From Epiperipatus broadwayi (taxonomy: Eukaryota > Onychophora > Udeonychophora > Euonychophora > Peripatidae): a stretch of 64,000 bases of DNA. Both the position numbers and the translations under genes were made by a program. The stretch is taken from contig JAQFVV010012420.1 of NCBI GenBank assembly GCA_028023455.1, forward strand, positions 2,976,001-3,040,000, given 5' to 3'. Below, in pieces: positions 47,044 through 59,985 of this stretch. The notes under the pieces were generated by a model. That model searched no databases. It was not told where the DNA came from and was given only the letters and a program-made list of their open reading frames with translations. The stretch's first letter is position 1. Every line of letters starts with the position of its first letter.

Positions 47044-49184
47044 AAAAAAAAAAAATTAAGTAAATTGTCACAAGTGGTAAAGAAGACATAAATACATTTA
47101 AATTTATTTTTATTTTAACAATGAGTGCATTGATACTCATCTGACTAATCTAAAGTAACTTGAGACATTTATTCTTTAGCTGCTGCCAACAACAATAGTA
47201 TATAATTCTTTAACATGCTTATTCATGCACTTCCAAGAGCAATTTTTATCATTATACTTTAGAGACAATTAAACTAAATACTTATGTATTGACCAATAAC
47301 TGAATGGCTACTAAATTGGCTATGGTTTGCTATCTACAAAAATTCTATGTCAAAGTCTGTGAATGAAAAACATATCCAAAGCTTTTTTGGCTTATACTTG
47401 AATATATAACAGATTAATATGCTAACCATCATGTCATGAGGACTTTAATGATTTAGTGTTATAATTATATATTCATTTTTAAATTAATGTAGACCATTAT
47501 TGCAAGACTAACTTGCTAATTTTTTAATTTATTTAAACAATATCACTATTCTTATTTTCTAAATATTCCTTGATGATTTAAAATTTTTATAATTATCCCG
47601 TACTTATCTCCAACTAATTAACAATACATTAATTAAAATTATTCATTTATCATTTTTCCTGATCAATTATCCTGACTGTTAAAAGTAAATTACAGGTAAA
47701 AAACATATTTTTATTCAATTCTAAATAGGAGGAAAAAATTTCAGTTTAAAATATTTGAAATGAAATGTTTAGTTTTCAGCAATAACAAGAACTGTGTCAG
47801 TAATAGTCTTTTCAAATTTGGACATATTCACTCAGCAGAAGGAAATTTTTCACTAAATATATTCACTAGAGGAAAGAATTATAATTATTAGGAAATGAGA
47901 TAGTAGATGAATGGTCTTTCCCAAATTCACTACTTACCAAGATGTCTTGCAACATCAGTTTCATAACAAAAATTAACTTTTTTGAATATGTATATATTTA
48001 AAATTTTGTGCTTTTTTAATATAGTTATCTTTCTTTAGTTTGTAATTATCATATGATACCACAGCATGTATTTAATTAGCAGAAGTGACATTTCCCTTTT
48101 AACTATAAGCAACAAAAATGTAAGCACTGAATAAAGTCAGTGATAATAAACCAGACTCCTAAGAGCACTTTTTTAGCTGATTGTTTTTTTGTGTGTGACA
48201 GAAGATATTATGTTGCACTGAACATATACAATGGTTTGATGTTAAAATTGAAAAAAAGTAAAATTGCAAAGAATCACTCTTTTTTCATTAGTAGTAATGG
48301 ATATGTCATATTAGAAATGTACTTTCAAATTTTACTCACCATACTAAAGCCACATTATTGGACAGATAACTAATTTAGTATCATAATTCTGTTTGTGGTA
48401 TGAAAAAATTTCAAGGTTCAAACTTCCAAAGGAAGCATGGCTCTAACAAACACATTATAAGTTCATCAATATTAAATTTAATTGCTAGAGATTACAACAA
48501 CTATAAATATTCTAATCAAATCAATATGTTTGTGTAATTACATAGGTCTAACATTAGATCATTTGGTATATATTTTAATGATCTTAATTAAAAACTAACT
48601 TCAGGCATTATTTAAAAAAAGGGACCCAGTACCAAATATCACATTTTAGTTTCTGCAAAGAAGAAAGAGATGTTAGCACTATTATTTTGCTGTATATTTT
48701 TTTATACTATGTAATGTTAATTTTAAAATATGTATTCTTACATTTAAACAAAAAGAGATTTATGTATAATCTCAGTATTTAATTCTTGTAATTTGTACAG
48801 ATAATAAAACAACACTGAAATTATTCTTTGAAAAAATTTAAATCAATATTAATCTATAGATACTTTATACCATTTAAGCCATCTCCAATAACAAACACAT
48901 GTATATAATATTAAGAATGCCAATACTCCAAATAAATGACTTATGGAAATGACAGACTTGCTGTAAATGAGTTATAGATCAATATTTATTTACATAATTA
49001 GTATTAATATACAAAATTTTACAAGATTAGGACTAATTTCATTTTATTAGACATAATATTATCTATATTTGACAGTTTATAAATATTGTATTCATGCTAT
49101 ATGTTATCTCTATTCATTCTATTACCATTTTGATTATTATATTAATATATTCATTCTTTTAGCATTATTTTTTGTAAATAAGTC
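47044..49184. other. No gene; possible tRNA-like scrap
   Basis: The complement of about 47335-47450 reads CCTCATGACATGATGGTTAG, like an A-box region also seen at 11217. The 77-codon frame at 48140-48373 has no motif. Otherwise AT-rich sequence. Confidence 0.35.
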
Positions 49185-49275
49185 GCCAAATAAAACAGTT
49201 TCTCTTTGCACTTTTTATAATATTTTTTATTAAGTTTTGACTATTTAACAGTCTTCTTCAGAACTGTAAAATACA
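49185..49275 (-). repeat. PLE-type terminus with degenerate hammerhead-like core
   Basis: The complement reads TTCTGAAGAAGACTG, TTAAATAGTC and AAAACTTAATAAAAAATATT, then AAAAAGTGCAAAGAGAAAC. It has CTGAAGA, a GACT / AGTC hairpin, and AAAAC in place of GAAAC. Same layout as 2614-2850, but a different sequence family. Single, unpaired copy. Confidence 0.55.
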
Positions 49276-49979
49276 ACTGTAGTGCATTATTTTTGTTTAT
49301 TTGCAAATCACACAATTTATTTTGTTTGTATACATGCATATACAATACCATAATAATTTTTTATATTTTTATTTTATTGTACAATGTGTTATTTTTTAAT
49401 TTATTTAATACTGATGAATATGTAATTTTACAATTTTATTTAATTTTTAAATACTTTAATTGATCTTAGAAAATCTGTTTGTTTATTAACTTTTGATCTT
49501 TTTACAAGTTAAAATAAAATTTTAAAATCATGGTTTAATATATTTTAAATTGATATATAACTAAGTTATAACATCTTAATCAATTTGAAACACTTATCTT
49601 TTCAGTGTGTCAACTAGTTTGATAGACATAGAACAGAGGGTGGGAAAAATATGAAAAATATTAAATAATTTCATATTTTGCAGTTAACAATTATCCTTAC
49701 AATTTTCATTTGGTTTAAATAATTGTCGTAAGAGGGCAGTTGAAATTTTTTCCCCATTTAATAACATTTTTTAAACTATTTTAAACTCTTAATATATTTG
49801 TATTATTATGTAATAATAATAATAATAATACATTTTAACTTATAGCAGAAATATCTAATGATACATTTATATCAGCTGTAAGTGTTCAGTCAATTTAAAG
49901 TATGATATAGCTTTACATTTCCAATAAATGTGCCAAATTAAAAATTTTAAAATAATAGAAATAATTATGTATATATATA
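49276..49979. other. No gene seen
   Basis: AT-rich, with a (TAA)n microsatellite near 49810-49830. Nothing else. Confidence 0.5.
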
Positions 49980-50250
49980 TTAAATGCTTTTATTGACTAT
50001 GCACTAAAAAGGAATAAAATAGTTGTTTCTTCAGCCACAATTGAAGTTTTTAGATTTAACTCGAAATAAAAGCATGGGGGCTTCAGAAATTAATTAAGTC
50101 AATCCCTTGTCATAAAAAATAGGAATTGATTTAATTAATTTCTAGACCCTCCATGCTTATATTTCAAGTTAAATCTAAAACTCCAATTGAGGTTGAAGAA
50201 ACAATTATTTTATTTCTTTTTGGTGCACAATCAATAAAAGCATTTAATAT
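49980..50250. repeat. Palindromic pair of repeat family E
   Basis: The arms are 49980-50107 and 50121-50250. The right arm reads CCATGCTTATATTTCAAGTT, AAATCTAAAACTCCAATTGA, GGTTGAAGAAACAATTATTT, GGTGCACAATCAATAAAAGC, and the left arm is its complement with scattered mismatches. The outer ends AATAAAAGCATTTAATA look like 3' ends, so the arms are head to head with 3' ends outward. A single-arm copy is at 38848-38960. A TGAAGAAAC block suggests kinship with PLE-type termini, but no coding sequence is attached. Confidence 0.7.
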
Positions 50251-52489
50251 AAAAATTGTTATCTCTATTATTTTCCATTAATTTATAAGGAATAATTTTA
50301 TTATTACTTATATATATATGTATAATAAAATGATTTTAAATACTGTACATACTTTTTAATATAATCATTTAACATCAATAATTTAAAAAAGCTATTTTTA
50401 ATTATGCTATTTTAATTAATAAATAAAATAGCTAATACACTCAAAATTCACAGGTCTTTTAATAAAATACATTATGAAAATTGCAAGGCGATGTAACATA
50501 TAGAGATTTTTATTAGCATATATTATAAATACAGTACATTATTTTTTTGCTATAGTAGATATCATAAATGTTATAAATTTTAGAAATGCAGTGAAGAATA
50601 TAAAGATATTCTTTTTTATAACTAATATTTGATGCCATTAAACAATTGTATATTTTGAAAAGGATCTATAAAAATTTACATTTGAATCTAGAACAAAACT
50701 AAGGATCTTCATATTCAAGCACTTCAAGTATATACTCAGATACATTTACATTATATACATAAGCATTTATTCAAAAAAGTTTTACATGTTTTGTATGTGG
50801 CTTTTATAGAAAAGTTATTTGCTATCAGTATGTTACTAAATAAAATCTTATATCTTATTTTAGGATAAGCTTGGATTGTAACTAAATTATTCTTCTCATT
50901 TTCAAGGATTGATCTAAAATAATTTCTAGAAATAATCTCATTGAAAAACAGGCCAGCATACTTGAAATTATGATGCAAGAATTTTTTGGACATCCTCATT
51001 AGCACAAGAAACATTTATTGATGAATGCTTCATACACCTGTTGGGAGTAAAAAAAAATCCACACTAAACTTCTAGACAATCAATTAAATAATATCATAAG
51101 AAATATTCCTGAAAACTCAAGTCTAATCCTATATAGTAACTTCATATTCTTTCACATTTTTGTTCACCAGATATTAGAAGAGAAATCATTATATTGAAAA
51201 TATTGAAGAAACTGTTAGGAAGACCAGAATTATCAATAAGTCAAGATACAGTTTTATCACCCAAAATTCATCTCAAATCAAGATCACTTTTCTGATGTTC
51301 AACCAGGAATGTATAAGTAAAGAATTATGGCATAAAATTCTAACAATTTTATTTTTCCAGATCCAACAGGAAAGCTATCTGGATTTCATCTTTTCTAGAT
51401 AATATTGAAATCTCATCAACAGATTTAAGACAATTCATGATTGTAATCACCTGGTTCATCATAGCCATTTATTTTTGTAAGTATAATAAATCACAAATCC
51501 TGATTACAACATTATTGAATGTTAAATCTATGATTATAGGGACAGAATTGAATGTAAAAAAAAAAAAACCTCTTATATTCTAAATAAATAAATAGTTTTA
51601 GTGTAAAAAACAACTTATTAAAATAAAAAGATTTCTATAGTAAAGACATCTGTTTTAATTTCAAGTTTTAATCTCAAATTTTAATTTTTTACATAATATG
51701 CATAATATAGAATGCTTCAATTATTGTAACCACTTTGAGATTCAAACAAATTATTTACTATATATATGGTATATAGTTTTTTATAATTTTATCAAAGGTT
51801 TTTAGCAGTAGTTGATACAGCAGAGCTAACCATCTTTATCTATCATTATTTTTCTATTCTTTACATATAAGAATTATGAAGAAAATCTGTTTTTCACAGT
51901 ACATTACTCTTCTTTTTTCTATTAACTTGCTTCAGAGAAAAGATATTAGCAGTAAATTTGAAATCAGATATAATCCCAATTATCTTTTTCAATATAATTA
52001 ATAGTAATTGAATTCCAAAAAATATACTGTATTATTATCAAAATATCTGATTCTTATCTATATTTATTCAAAGAAAAACATAAAAATATTTGGAAACCAT
52101 CTTGCTCATTCATTGATCTTTGTAAACCTTTTCCTTATAGTGACTTAATTTTAAAAAGGCTGTTTTACTTCAAGTTTATGTCTGGGCTATAAATGATATA
52201 ATTTCTAGCCTAATAAACAATTAATAATGATCATAAATGTATTGAAGGATAGAGTCCAAAATGAGAATATCAAAAGTTTGGCATTTTGAATTGTCATAGT
52301 TTGATGTTGATAAATGTTGAATATTTATCTTTTTTAGATCTCTTTGTTCAGTTGTTTTAAGAATGTATGTTTAAATACAAATTTTAAGTATATACTATTT
52401 GTTGATTAAGCAATTTTTAAATAGCAAATAATACATGTCATAATATCTCTTAAAATCAAATCTTTTAAATAATAACTAATAAATTTGAT
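50251..52489. other. No confident gene
   Basis: An 87-codon minus-strand frame (50751-51014) and the somewhat less AT-rich sequence to about 51500 were checked on both strands for known transposase, RT or splice-bounded exon patterns. None was recognised. Confidence 0.4.
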
Positions 52490-52686
52490 ATTTATTTATG
52501 ATTCTATTATTTATCCCATTCATTTATGGAATATAGTGCCTACTTTTCGGTCACTGTGATTGACTAAGTATATCACAACATTATTGTTAACCCACTGTCA
52601 TAATTATGCTTACTACTAAATTTCCAACCCATTGCCAGATTGCTGTTTGAATTTATCCTGATTTATTATTTTTTTTAATTTTCTAC

Positions 52687-53101
52687 TATTAAGTAATAAC
52701 CTGTAGATTTATATTTTACGTTTGTCTAAATTATGATAATATTAAATCGTGCTATCACACTTACGTAAAGCTGTAACAACAAATAGAAAAATAAATTAAA
52801 TGGCTGAGCGCTTTCAAGAAGATGCACTTCTCATAATCATAGCCAGTTATGACTCGTTCTTTGAAATCATTATATAAATACGATATCCAAATTCTATGCA
52901 AATGAGTCGTAAAAAAGCATGTTTTGCTCATTTGCATATCGTATTTATATAATGATTTCAAAGAACGAGTCATAACTGGCTATGATTATGAGAAGTACAT
53001 CTTCTTGAAAGCGCTCAGCCATTTAATTTATTTTTCTATTTGTTGTTACAGCTTTACGTCGTAAGTGTGATAGCACGATTTAATATTATCATATTAAGTA
53101 A
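52687..53101. repeat. Palindrome of two PLE 3' termini
   Basis: The left arm (52731-52902) and right arm (52926-53093) are near-perfect complements, each equal to the PLE terminal segment at 35339-35530: CTCATTTGCATA, GATTTCAAAGAACGAG, the stem-loop (52802-52844 and 52978-53020), and TAGCACGATTTAATATTA. The left arm carries about 45 extra outer bases (ACAAACGTAAAATATAAATC, AGGTTATTACTTAATA) that match the junction into the next PLE copy at 32613. No coding sequence is present. The 3' ends face outward. Confidence 0.8.
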
Positions 53102-53639
53102 TTGTAATTTCTTTAAATTACTTACTTACTTACTAATAAATTATATTAGCATGAATTGTTTTAGACTAAGTTTCTACATATATATAATCCATATATTCAA
53201 TGAAATCTTTTGTAATAGCAATGAAGGCATTTACGTTAAAAAAAAAAAAAATTAAATTAATTAAATGTTGCTTTTTTGTAATCTGTAATAATGTTTTCTT
53301 ATTATATGCTTCTAATTATATTGATAAATATTAGATTTTATTTTTTCTTCAATTTTATATTGCATAGTTTTATTTTTGTTTAGAGTATCAAAAAAATATT
53401 ACAATTGCAAAATAAAATAAAAAAGTTGATATTTATCATTTTAACTGCAAGTTAGTATAATTTCTAAATTATATGATAATAGTATATGGCAAAATTTAAA
53501 TAATGCAAATGCATTTAAATTAACCTTTATTTGTAAACTACATTCCAAAACAATGATAGAGTGGCAGATTCAAAAGATAAAGATTTTTTTATTATTTCCT
53601 AACTAATCTAATTAATAATACGCTGATGCATTGCGTGAA

Positions 53640-53800
53640 ACTTTTCTATATAATAATTTCTGTAGGCTTTCTATATCATAATTACTACAGGCTTAGCGCT
53701 TTCAGAGTTTTGTTACTCCATAATCATAGCCTCTTTAGATTATCTAAAGTGGGAAAAAAATCTCAGATCAATTAAGTTGTGCTCAGCCAGCTACTTTAAT
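53640..53800 (-). repeat. Short PLE terminus derivative
   Basis: Contains the PLE stem-loop at 53690-53731 in variant form (complement GGCTATGATTATGGAGTAAC ... GAAAGCGCTAAGCC) and a second GTGCTCAGCC near 53779-53789 like the end of the stem-loop. It lies within duplication copy 1 at a place where copy 2 has no equivalent. Confidence 0.55.
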
Positions 53801-53860
53801 ATTTAAATATCAAATAACCTTCCAAGCAACTGATCATATGATTATATATAGAGAAAAATA

Positions 53861-55969
53861 AATTATTCTGCAGTAATTTTTAATTAAAGTAAAAAAAATA
53901 GGCAAACATTATATTCTTGTTGCTTAACATATTATAGATAAGAGCAATCCAATTTCTTGAATAATATAATAATTTAAAGATTTTTCCATAACTCAGAAAA
54001 CCAAAATAAAAAATCAGTTTAATCAACTGAAATAGTCTGTTGTGTTTTGAAAAGCAGTTTTGATACTCAAATAAAGCTTAATTTTCTGAACAATTGAAGT
54101 CTTTAATAAGTACACAAGACCATTCTAAGTAGCATATAGTATATATTTTATTTTTAACATTATAACACATATGCACATATATATGTAAACATACTTTTTT
54201 GTTCTACTATATAAATTTTAATGATTTTCTTTTTCGTAAAAAAAACTAACTTAAGTTTTTAAAGTTGGAAAAAAAAATCCATGTGAATAGACACGAAGAT
54301 AAAAACTGTAATATCTAATAATGCTATCTGATCACTAATGAATACTCCTATTGTGGCAAAACTTACTAAACCAGACTATATTTATTTTGTAAGGTGTGAT
54401 TTAAAAATAGTTGCATAAAAGTTCAAATGTGCATTAAAAGACAACAAACCATTGAACATCACGAAGCATACAAAAAATAAGTACGTGCATATATATTTGC
54501 ATATAAAATCAGTGCTAACATTATGTTGAAAATAAAACAATGTTAATTGTTGTAGTAATAGTATCTGTATTAAACAAGGTTGGAATTAGACAGCTGCACC
54601 CCCTCAAAAAGTTAAGTTCCTTTCTGCAACTGCTAAGATCTGAAGTAATGAAAAATTCTGAAACTATGAAAACAACATATTTATTTTTTCTGTTTAATTG
54701 GAGCATTGTTTGTCATAGATAGTGCTATAGGAATAATCAACATTAGATGAATTAATATTCTTTCTATATATATATAATAATGTGATTGTATATGTTGATT
54801 CTATATAAGTCATTTTTTTGGAGAAAACTTAACTTCTATAATATCAGAAAAATATTTGCTCATTTTAAAGAACTCATTCATATATATATGCTGAATGTTT
54901 TGGGGATGTGTTTGGTGTTTCAATTTTATCAGCTATCTTTGTCAAAGCAGTAATATTTGGGCATCAAAAAAGATAGCTGAGATAATATTGAAGAGATTGT
55001 TATCTATTTTACATAATAGAAAAACCTCAGAAACTTTGGCATCTTTAACTCATAAAAATATTTATTTTAATAAACTTAAAAAATAAAACTTCAAACACCA
55101 TTTTCTTTAAAAGATTTCATTTTTGTGTAGATAATCAAATAAAAATAATATAAATTAAACAAAATTCTCCCCAACATATAATCTTCATAAAGGGTTTAAA
55201 GAAGTACAAAAAAAAACAAAACATTAGTATAAATATAAAATAATTTATTTGATAAAAGTCATAATAAATAACTGAAATGTTAAGAATCAGAATTTTATTG
55301 TTTTAATTTATATAATATTGTTTTTGTTTTTGATTCAGTAAGTAAAACTGAAGATTTTGACAATAATGATGCTTGAAGTCTTTATTCTTTAATTACATTA
55401 ACTAAATCGAGTTTTATAACAAAGCGTAATTACAAAAGATTTTTTGAAACTAAATGTTTATATCTTTTCAGCAATTAAATAGTGAATAATACATTTTATC
55501 ATGTTACTTAAAATCTTTTTTTTTTTCAGTAATAACTCTAATATATTTACTAATCATTTGTTACATTTTTATTTACCATTGTCAAACTCACTCCTCTCAC
55601 AACTTTGCTACCATCCACCTCAGATAAATACAATAATGATTATTACTAATCATTTTCTAAACTAGAGATTATCTCTAGCACAGATATAAACTTTAAACCT
55701 CAGTTAAAAATTAATATATCTGATTTTTTTAATTTTAAACATACACACACATGGAATTATTCATCTTTCTCTTTCCCATGAGTAATATCTTTATAGATAT
55801 ATTAAACAACCCCCATACTTCCTCATTCTTTTTAAATTCATATAAATAAAGATGCAATAAAAGACAAATGACCCCCAAGATGCATTTCATGCTGAACCAG
55901 CATATCAGTTAGCCCAGTTCACTATCTCTCATATACATATTTTCTATAGCAAATTGTTACATTTTTATA
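53861..55969. other. No gene; one short hairpin
   Basis: TCAGCTATCTTT (54929-54940) and AAAGATAGCTGA (54969-54980) form a perfect 12-bp stem with a 28-base loop. No terminator or element context was recognised. The rest is AT-rich. Confidence 0.45.
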
Positions 55970-56740
55970 ATCATTTGTTTTGAATTATGATGTTATTATT
56001 TAGCCTAATTACCTAGGAAGTATACTAAAGGCTTTTTCAATTACTGTGATTGACTAGTTATTTTACAACATTATGAATAATCTACTTTTACATACGATTG
56101 TTTATATATTTTCGGCTCATTGACTCGTTGCTTTTTACATTTATCACTTGTGTTTTTTTTATTTACTTACCAATAAATTATATTTATTTGTATTGCTTTA
56201 GAGTAGACTAAAATAACAACGATACATATATTTAAGCGGTAAATCTTTTATTAATAACAAAACAAGTGATATCACATTTTTAAAAAAAGCAGTTTTTTTT
56301 TAAAAAAAACTTAAATAATTTAAATATATAATTATATTTTCATATGCTTCTAATTATAATGATAAGTATCGTGTTATCTTTAAAGACTGCATTGTTTAAT
56401 TTTGTTTAAATTATCAACAACAACAAAAAAAGATCACAAAAGAAAACAAACACAAACCTAAAAAACAAAACCCCTGATGTTTATCATAATGTATTATATG
56501 ACCAAATGTAAGTATAAAAATATTAAATGATTTTATTTAGTAAATGCATTACCAAATAACAATAGTAGATTTAATATTAAAAGATATTCCGAATCAATTT
56601 CCTGCTGAGTAAAGTAAAAAAAAAACAACAAAAAAAAACATCTTTTGTTAATTAAGTGAAATTTAAGTTCTTAACCAGCAAAATTGATACATGAATGTCA
56701 CATGATCTCCCAAGCACCAGACTAGAAGATTATATATATT
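55970..56740 (+). repeat. Segmental/dispersed duplication copy 2 (empty site)
   Basis: Homologous to 52490-53860 but without the two PLE-derived insertions, so it approximates the pre-insertion allele. The junction region reads TTTATTTACTTACCAATAAA where copy 1 has the palindrome just upstream of TTACTTACTAATAAA. Confidence 0.6.
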
Positions 56741-59700
56741 TATAACCAAATAATAAACAAAAAAGAAGAAATACCATTATGCAATAAGTGGTAAAAGTAG
56801 AGAATAATAAAAAATAATTTTTTTTTTATGCTTAATATTTTATAGTTCTCATCGATTCACTTTGGTCAACAAAAATGTTTAATTGTGGTTTTAGCATACT
56901 ACTTTAGTGCTCAAATGAGATTTTCTGAATGAAATACCCTTTAATAAAAAATAAATTATTCATAGATGAGCTACCATGATATGGTGGTTGGGTCTTCATT
57001 TTATTCACATTGTAGTAAAGTGACTACTATAGATATTTGGGAGTGACTTCTTTTTCTATAGCATTAAGATTTTGACAATATCTTTTAGCAATAAATAATA
57101 ATAATAATCCCTTGTTCCGGGTATTTCTAACAATACCAGCTGAGTGGCATCAATAAGTTTTATTAAATAAAATGGCACACAAATTAAAATTAACAAACAA
57201 GTTTAATCACTTGCCAAAAGAAAATATATGTAAATAAATTTAAAAATTATTTTATAATCTCTACAGGCCATAATAAATTTCTGTTTTGATGATTTACTTG
57301 TACTACGAATTTAATTTAGTCCTTATTTACTTATGTTAGCATTTACTGGGTTTCTATATATGAGCAATATGCACAACTGCTATATATGATGATTCTGTAT
57401 TTTGAATGTTGCCACAACAAAATACAGTCTAAGGGCAACTCAGAACGAAATCACTAACTAATGGCCACACACACATACACATTTTAGTTCTTTGCAATTT
57501 TTTTTATACTAGATGAACCTGCATAAATCTATCCTTTTTAGTATATATTAATATTAATGAAATTCAAATGTGTGCATGATGTATATAATTCTTGTAGAGT
57601 ATTAAATAATAGCTAAGAAAACGTATTTATATACTTTCTGTATTATGATTACACTAATTTGCTAGCAAATTTTATTTACAATATCAGTATAAAACACACA
57701 AGTGCACAGACAGTACAAATGCTTCTGTTCTATGCTTTGAATGTACAAATTTTCCTTGGCAGCTAGTTGGAAATCAATCAAGACAATGAAGATTTCGATA
57801 ATAGGCAGTCTGCTGCTGGTTGTCATGGCTAACAAAACACAAAATTTTTATCACATATTTTTAGACATCTTTGTTTATCACCAAGCTATTCCACCAATAA
57901 ATTAATCGTTCATGATATATATATGTAACATAAATATAATCACTTCCACATTCAAGTAATAAAGTAAGACAACAATAAAATGAATTTTATGGAATTATTG
58001 ACTCCATTAGTAAAAAAAAAATAGTATCAATTGTAATGAGAAAATGTCTTCTTCCAAGGTTTTTTTATCTTTATTTATTTTGTTGTATAAAATATATAGG
58101 ATATATGAGCACAGACTTTCACATGACCCACCACTCTCCACACTATCTCATAACACTGATACACTTGAACACATATATTCTGAAAAGATAAATAATCACC
58201 AATATACGTATTTGTTGTATAAAGTAATACATCAATAATATTATAATAAAAATTTTCACAATTATAAGATGAAAATAAAAGCTTTTTAGAATCATACTGC
58301 ATATTAGTTTTATGAATAGAGAAATTATTTCATACAGATCATAAAGAATCCTGTTTAAAATTTCTAAATTCATCAACAACGTCTTCATCCACCAAATTGT
58401 AAAACTCCATTATAATTAATTTGCCAAAATTTGGATGAAATCACATTCATCTTTGTGAGATAAAGCTATAATGGTCAAATTTTGTGTCTCATTTAATAGG
58501 ATTGCATGTGAATTAAAAATAATTCATTAATATGGTTGTTCTATCATAATAATATGTGAATTAACAAACATTTCTCTATTTCCTTTGTTTAAAATCAGCT
58601 GATTTACTAAACACAATGGTAGTCTTCTCTTAGCATGTTGAAATGGCTTGAGGGCATAATTTCTATGCAAATGCACATAATGATCTTCAATTCAAATGCT
58701 GGAGGATAATAAGCATCATCATAATGATAAATGCTCTATGAGGTCCTTAATTAGTTTGTTTCCCTAACTAATCAACCTCACTTAATAATGCTGGAGAAAT
58801 TTTCACTCTTTTAAGAGAAATAAGTGAAATCATTGCTTAGGATGCTTTACATAATATTTACCACATTGAGCTTACTTATTTTGCCTCAAGATCCTTTACT
58901 GGATTCATTTGCAGGCTTTCATGTTAGGAATGCTATTCTACTAACAAAATAGAACTAGATTATTAGGATGCCTTGTTACAGTTATTTCTATGCTATAAAA
59001 CAGTGAAAAATAAATACTAATATATGAGTGATGCATAAAATATCCCTTATAGATCTCATCTGAATAAGAATGATTAATTGCATTTAACTGTGAGGTTGAG
59101 ATTTAAGAACCTGTAAAACATATAATAATTGCAATATAGCACAGGTTTAGATAAGTTTAATAGTTACTTATATTTATCCAATCTAAACATAAGATAAATC
59201 ACATATAATCCCATTCAATGTCAATAATAATAATATCAAATAAAAATATTACCTGTATCTGTGCATAGTAATATCTGATAAAACTTTATTACATTAATAA
59301 CAACTGTAATATTAACTAACTATGAAAGAAACAATTATGAAATAGTGCATTATATGATCCATCAATTTATTGCACAATTAATTTCATTTTCATAATATAA
59401 TCTTTTCTGGATACAGCACAAATATTAATAAATTCCATTTAGCATACTTGTTGATTCAAGATAAGTTATATCCTACACATTAATCCATTTTAAGATTGCT
59501 TATCACTTGGACATTTACCATAATTAATACTTGCTTTGATAATTCACAAGTCCGGAGTGGCATTTAAATATTTAGCTTTATAATCCATTATCCATTGAAT
59601 GGTATTTAAATATTTAGCAATGATAATTCATAATGCATTTCTTTAACCATTGGATACAAATTCATAATTTGTTACATGCAGCAATTTAAGTCATTTGACC

Positions 59701-59977
59701 AGTTGTTATAATTTTATCCAAAGGATTAGCATTCATTACTTTATTAATTTGGGATATACAATTAATCTATTCATTTATAGATCTTTAATCCATGATACCA
59801 GTAATTTTGATTGTATCTCTGATAAAGAAAATAGTTTATCATCCATTACAAAGCAATTTTCATTACTTGTTGAACCAAAGTTCATTTCTCTTACCAATAA
59901 TTTTATGAGTTATATACGAGTTGAAAATTATTATTTAAAGTTTTTTTTTACATAATTGAAGGCGAGATAAATTTACA
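56741..59977. other. No gene seen
   Basis: AT-rich, with a (TAA)n tract near 57095. The sequence at 58560-58980 is somewhat more complex on the complement (for example CCTCAAGCCATTTCAACATG), but no family was recognised. Overlapping frames on both strands at 58044-58388 have no motif. Confidence 0.4.
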
Positions 59978-59985
59978 CTATAAAG
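59978..59985. repeat. 8-bp target-site duplication, left
   Basis: CTATAAAG, repeated exactly at 61495-61502. Eight bases is the length produced by hAT transposases. Confidence 0.95.

Larger units (their letters stand above)
52490..53860 (+). repeat. Segmental/dispersed duplication copy 1, with two PLE insertions
   Basis: Flank blocks match 55970-56740 in the same order: CACTGTGATTGACTA, CACAACATTAT, TTACTTACTAATAAATTATA, TATGCTTCTAATTATA, then a block with AAACAATGATAGAG / AAATAACAATAGTAG, and CCAAGCAACTGATCA / CCAAGCACCAGACTA before GATTATATATA. Relative to copy 2 this copy contains a palindromic PLE insertion (52687-53101) and a smaller PLE terminus (about 53640-53800). Confidence 0.6.
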
